From NCBI GenBank assembly GCA_035693615.1, contig DASSGH010000075.1, positions 3,891 to 67,890 on the forward strand: a stretch of DNA of 64,000 nucleotides, in the 5' to 3' direction. Under the pieces are notes generated by a model. The model was not told where the DNA came from. It did no database searches and saw only the letters and a program-made list of their open reading frames with translations. Made by a program: the position numbers and the translations under genes. This stretch comes from VAZQ01 sp035693615 (GTDB taxonomy: Bacteria > Pseudomonadota > Alphaproteobacteria > Rhizobiales > Xanthobacteraceae). Positions 62,017-64,000 of the stretch are shown piece by piece (position 1 is the first letter of the stretch; each line of letters starts with the position of its first letter).

Positions 62017-62456
62017 CTAGGGGCGAAGGGGATCGATCACTTCGAGGAACGGGAATTGATTGAAATCGGTGTCGCGGGTGCAAATTCGCCCCGATGCCGT
62101 GTTCACGCATAAGAATGGCCGTGTGCGCGTCGTGGAGCAGATTGCCGGCGAGATGCGGCAGCTCCAAAATGACACTCCTCCGCGACGTCCGCGTGCCGTT
62201 CTGTCGGGACAAGAACTAAGAGGCCTGGCGAGGCAAGCAGCGCCGCAACGAAATTCCACGCCGCCATGCGCTCCACGGCCGTCGCATGACCCGAGCGTGT
62301 GTTGTCACGCGCAGAAAGTCATAGAGGATCGCCCAAGTAGTGTACCAAGCATCCGCTCGCGCCCGTTGGCGCTCGAGCCAGTCACGGCAGGCGGTATGAA
62401 ATTGCGAGGCCGCATCGGCGGCGTAGACCAAGTACATTGGTGTCGACGGCGAGCAC
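62017..62456 (-). pseudogene. vapC: VapC-type PIN-domain toxin, broken by frameshifts
   Basis: Starting at GTG 62456, which overlaps the antitoxin stop (TAGTG), the pieces read VLAVDTNVL, VYAADAASQFHTACRDWLER, WYTTWAILYDFLRVTTHARV, then in other frames AWNFVAALLASPGLLVLVPT, ILELPHLAGNLLHDAHTAIL and RICTRDTDFNQFPFLEVIDP up to TAG at 62017. Together they make a complete PIN-domain ribonuclease, but at least four shifts are needed: after VDTNVL, after RRPWSAW, after ADVAEE and after REHGIG. The toxin should be inactive. Confidence 0.75.
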
Positions 62457-62656
62457 TAGCGACCTTCCATGGCGTGGTACAGCGCATCGCGGTCGGCAAC
62501 ATCGACGAGTGCTCCGCCGCTGCGGAACTTTGGTAGGGCAGGGATTCTCCCTCGCTTTCGTTGAGAGCAGAGCAACAGGCGCAATGCGGTCTCGACTAGT
62601 TCGGACATCGTGCGGCCTTGACGTGCAGCTTCGCGTTTAAGCTCGGATAGCTTTTC
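62456..62656 (-). pseudogene. vapB: VapB-type antitoxin, N-terminus lost
   Basis: An uninterrupted frame of 66 codons reads EKLSELKREAARQGRTMSEL, then VETALRLLL, and ends PKFRSGGALVDVADRDAL followed by YHAMEGR and TAG at 62456. This is a ribbon-helix-helix antitoxin typical of VapB partners of PIN toxins. An in-frame TAG at 62657-62659 precedes it and no start is visible, so the DNA-binding N-terminal strand is missing; the pair is decayed. Confidence 0.7.
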
Positions 62657-62740
62657 CTAAGGTCGCTGCCGTGCCCTTTCAAGATCGGGACGGCATGATT
62701 GAACTGTGAAGCCATCCCTTATGAGCCGGCGGCTGACCTT

Positions 62741-64000
62741 CTAGTGCACGTCGAGGTTGCCGCAAGCGCCCGCTGGCTGAGGGTTCAAGCGTTCACTTCG
62801 ATTAACCGGAAGGCGGGCATTTGCGTCAGCACCGTCAGCATCGTTAGCGGTCGTGACACAGGCCGGCTCCACCGGGTACCGGGCGACTAAATGTGAGCGA
62901 GAGTCGTCGTCGCAAACGTCACGGGCCAGTCGCGGTGCAGGCTGCTCGCAGACGCTGCTGACGGTACTGACGGTATTTTCCTGAGTTGCTCGTATCCTAA
63001 TGATCCTGCTTCCGGCCCGGCCTTCCCGGCTGAAGGCAATGTCGATGCCCAGTGCCCGCAGGAACGTCTGCGCGCGACGCAAGCCGCCAGCGAGTGCGCG
63101 GGGATTTTTGGGCCAGCCAGTGCGCTCGCTCAAAAGGTCATGGCTGCTGTGGGGGGCGCCGGCCCGCCAAAGCTCGGCGGCACTGCCCGTCCATAAGTTG
63201 CGCTCGGCCATGATGTCCCGCACCAGGGCGGCGACTGGATCGCCATCGATTATGTCCTCGATTGCGGCCCTGCGATTGGCCGCGTAGGCGCGAGCGAAGG
63301 TCCCCGCGGGCCAGAATGCGGTTTCACAGGCCGTCGCCCACTTGGAAAAGTCGGCCATCCGCGGCAATCGTTGGAGTCGAACGCGGGGTATCTCCCGCAA
63401 GCCCACCGCGACTGCATCAAACATCGCGCCCAGGATACGCGGTCGCGCAATCTCAAATTCGTGCCAGAGCTCGGCCTCGGAACGTCGTTGCTTTTCTCCA
63501 ATCGGCGTCAAGGTCAAAAACATTGCGCGGTCGGCTAGATCCGGTCGGCTGATAACATCCTCGATGCCGTTCAAGAGGATTGGGCGCGCCGCTTCAAATA
63601 ACACCTCCTCGTCGTCGGTATAGAGCTGCCGTACGGCGAAACTGCCGCCGCTGGCGAGCCGGCAGAGCGCATCGGAGAGCCAAATGGGCAAGCCGGAGAC
63701 GTTGTCGAAGGCGAGCAGGTAGCCGTTATTGGCGGCAATCATTAGCTCGCGCTCCTCGCGCGAGAGTGACCGCACGGGGGCAGCATTGGGGTCGATCAGA
63801 GCCTTGAGCAGCTTGGAGAGGACGGTCTTGGCCGAGCCCTGCTCGCCCGAGATCGCCTAGAGGGGGTAGGGGCCACTGGATCGCAACGTCCCCAGCAACC
63901 AGGCGACGATCAATACGAAGTCATCGCGGCTCGCAAGATTGAGGAAGGAATTCAGGGCTTCAGTCGATCCCCCCTGCTGAGGCACTGGCAGGGGCAGCAT
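62741..64000 (-). pseudogene. primase-associated ATPase, interrupted by amber codon, 5' end outside window
   Basis: The gene enters from the right edge and reads without a break except for TAG at 63857-63859, which falls between SSGPYPL and AISGEQGSAKTVLSK. The latter holds Walker A GEQGSAKT; FDNVSGLPIWLSDALCRLA follows, with the Walker B/sensor-like ILLNGIEDVISRPDLADRA. It resembles ATP-binding proteins coded next to bifunctional primase/polymerase genes on integrated elements. The 3' part is degenerate in pattern (many Ala, Arg, Asp). Translation could resume at an ATG-like start at 63775. Confidence 0.7.

Overview
The window is a GC-rich alphaproteobacterial chromosome segment. Gene order (rpsT, dnaA, dnaN, recF, gyrB), palindromic intergenic repeats of a type I recall from Bradyrhizobium/Rhodopseudomonas, and a ROSE-type leader before an hsp20 gene all point to a Hyphomicrobiales (Bradyrhizobiaceae/Xanthobacteraceae-like) soil bacterium. 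I saw no rRNA, tRNA or CRISPR array.

Layout. 0-8 kb: housekeeping and metabolic genes (methyltransferase, luciferase-like monooxygenase, dienelactone hydrolase, msrA, malic enzyme, DapA-like aldolase). 7.8-17.1 kb: replication block rpsT-dnaA-dnaN-recF-(quinone oxidoreductase)-gyrB, with a 1.1 kb mostly non-coding stretch before dnaA in which I found no canonical DnaA box. 17-21 kb: a Rieske oxygenase alpha subunit, an exported metallo-beta-lactamase-fold protein and a covarying double-hairpin repeat. 21-25.7 kb: a complete branched-chain/amide-type ABC importer (livF-G-M-H and a binding protein) on the minus strand. 25.9-36.4 kb: catabolic genes (bicupin, EutA-like ATPase, amidohydrolase, two dehydrogenases, hydantoinase A and B, alpha/beta hydrolase).

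36.7-45.5 kb is an exported redox region: a [2Fe-2S] subunit and two paralogous Tat-exported molybdenum hydroxylase large subunits, the second running into a tight operon of cytochrome c, flavocytochrome c sulfide dehydrogenase, soxX, soxY, soxZ and soxA. SoxB and SoxCD are not in the window, and SoxY ends in an altered version of its substrate-carrying arm. 46.6-48.2 kb: a heat-shock operon with promoter and RNA thermometer, followed by small proteins.

48.4-60.4 kb is the most unusual part, an aromatic-type catabolic block. A three-gene set (small Rieske protein, about 100-135 aa protein of unknown function, metal-dependent amidohydrolase/decarboxylase-family enzyme) is present twice, on opposite strands and in different gene order. 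One copy has a PDR-type [2Fe-2S] reductase; the other has a 4,5-dihydroxyphthalate decarboxylase-like protein. Between them lie a cytochrome c, a thiamine-diphosphate enzyme with a Tat signal (so predicted to work outside the cytoplasm) and a GMC oxidoreductase. I infer, without proof, that the block oxidises and decarboxylates aromatic or carboxylated compounds taken up from soil.

60.7-64 kb looks like a decaying mobile or accessory region: two short unknown genes, a frameshifted tail, a broken vapBC toxin-antitoxin pair, and a primase-associated ATPase gene interrupted by an in-frame amber codon and running off the end of the window.
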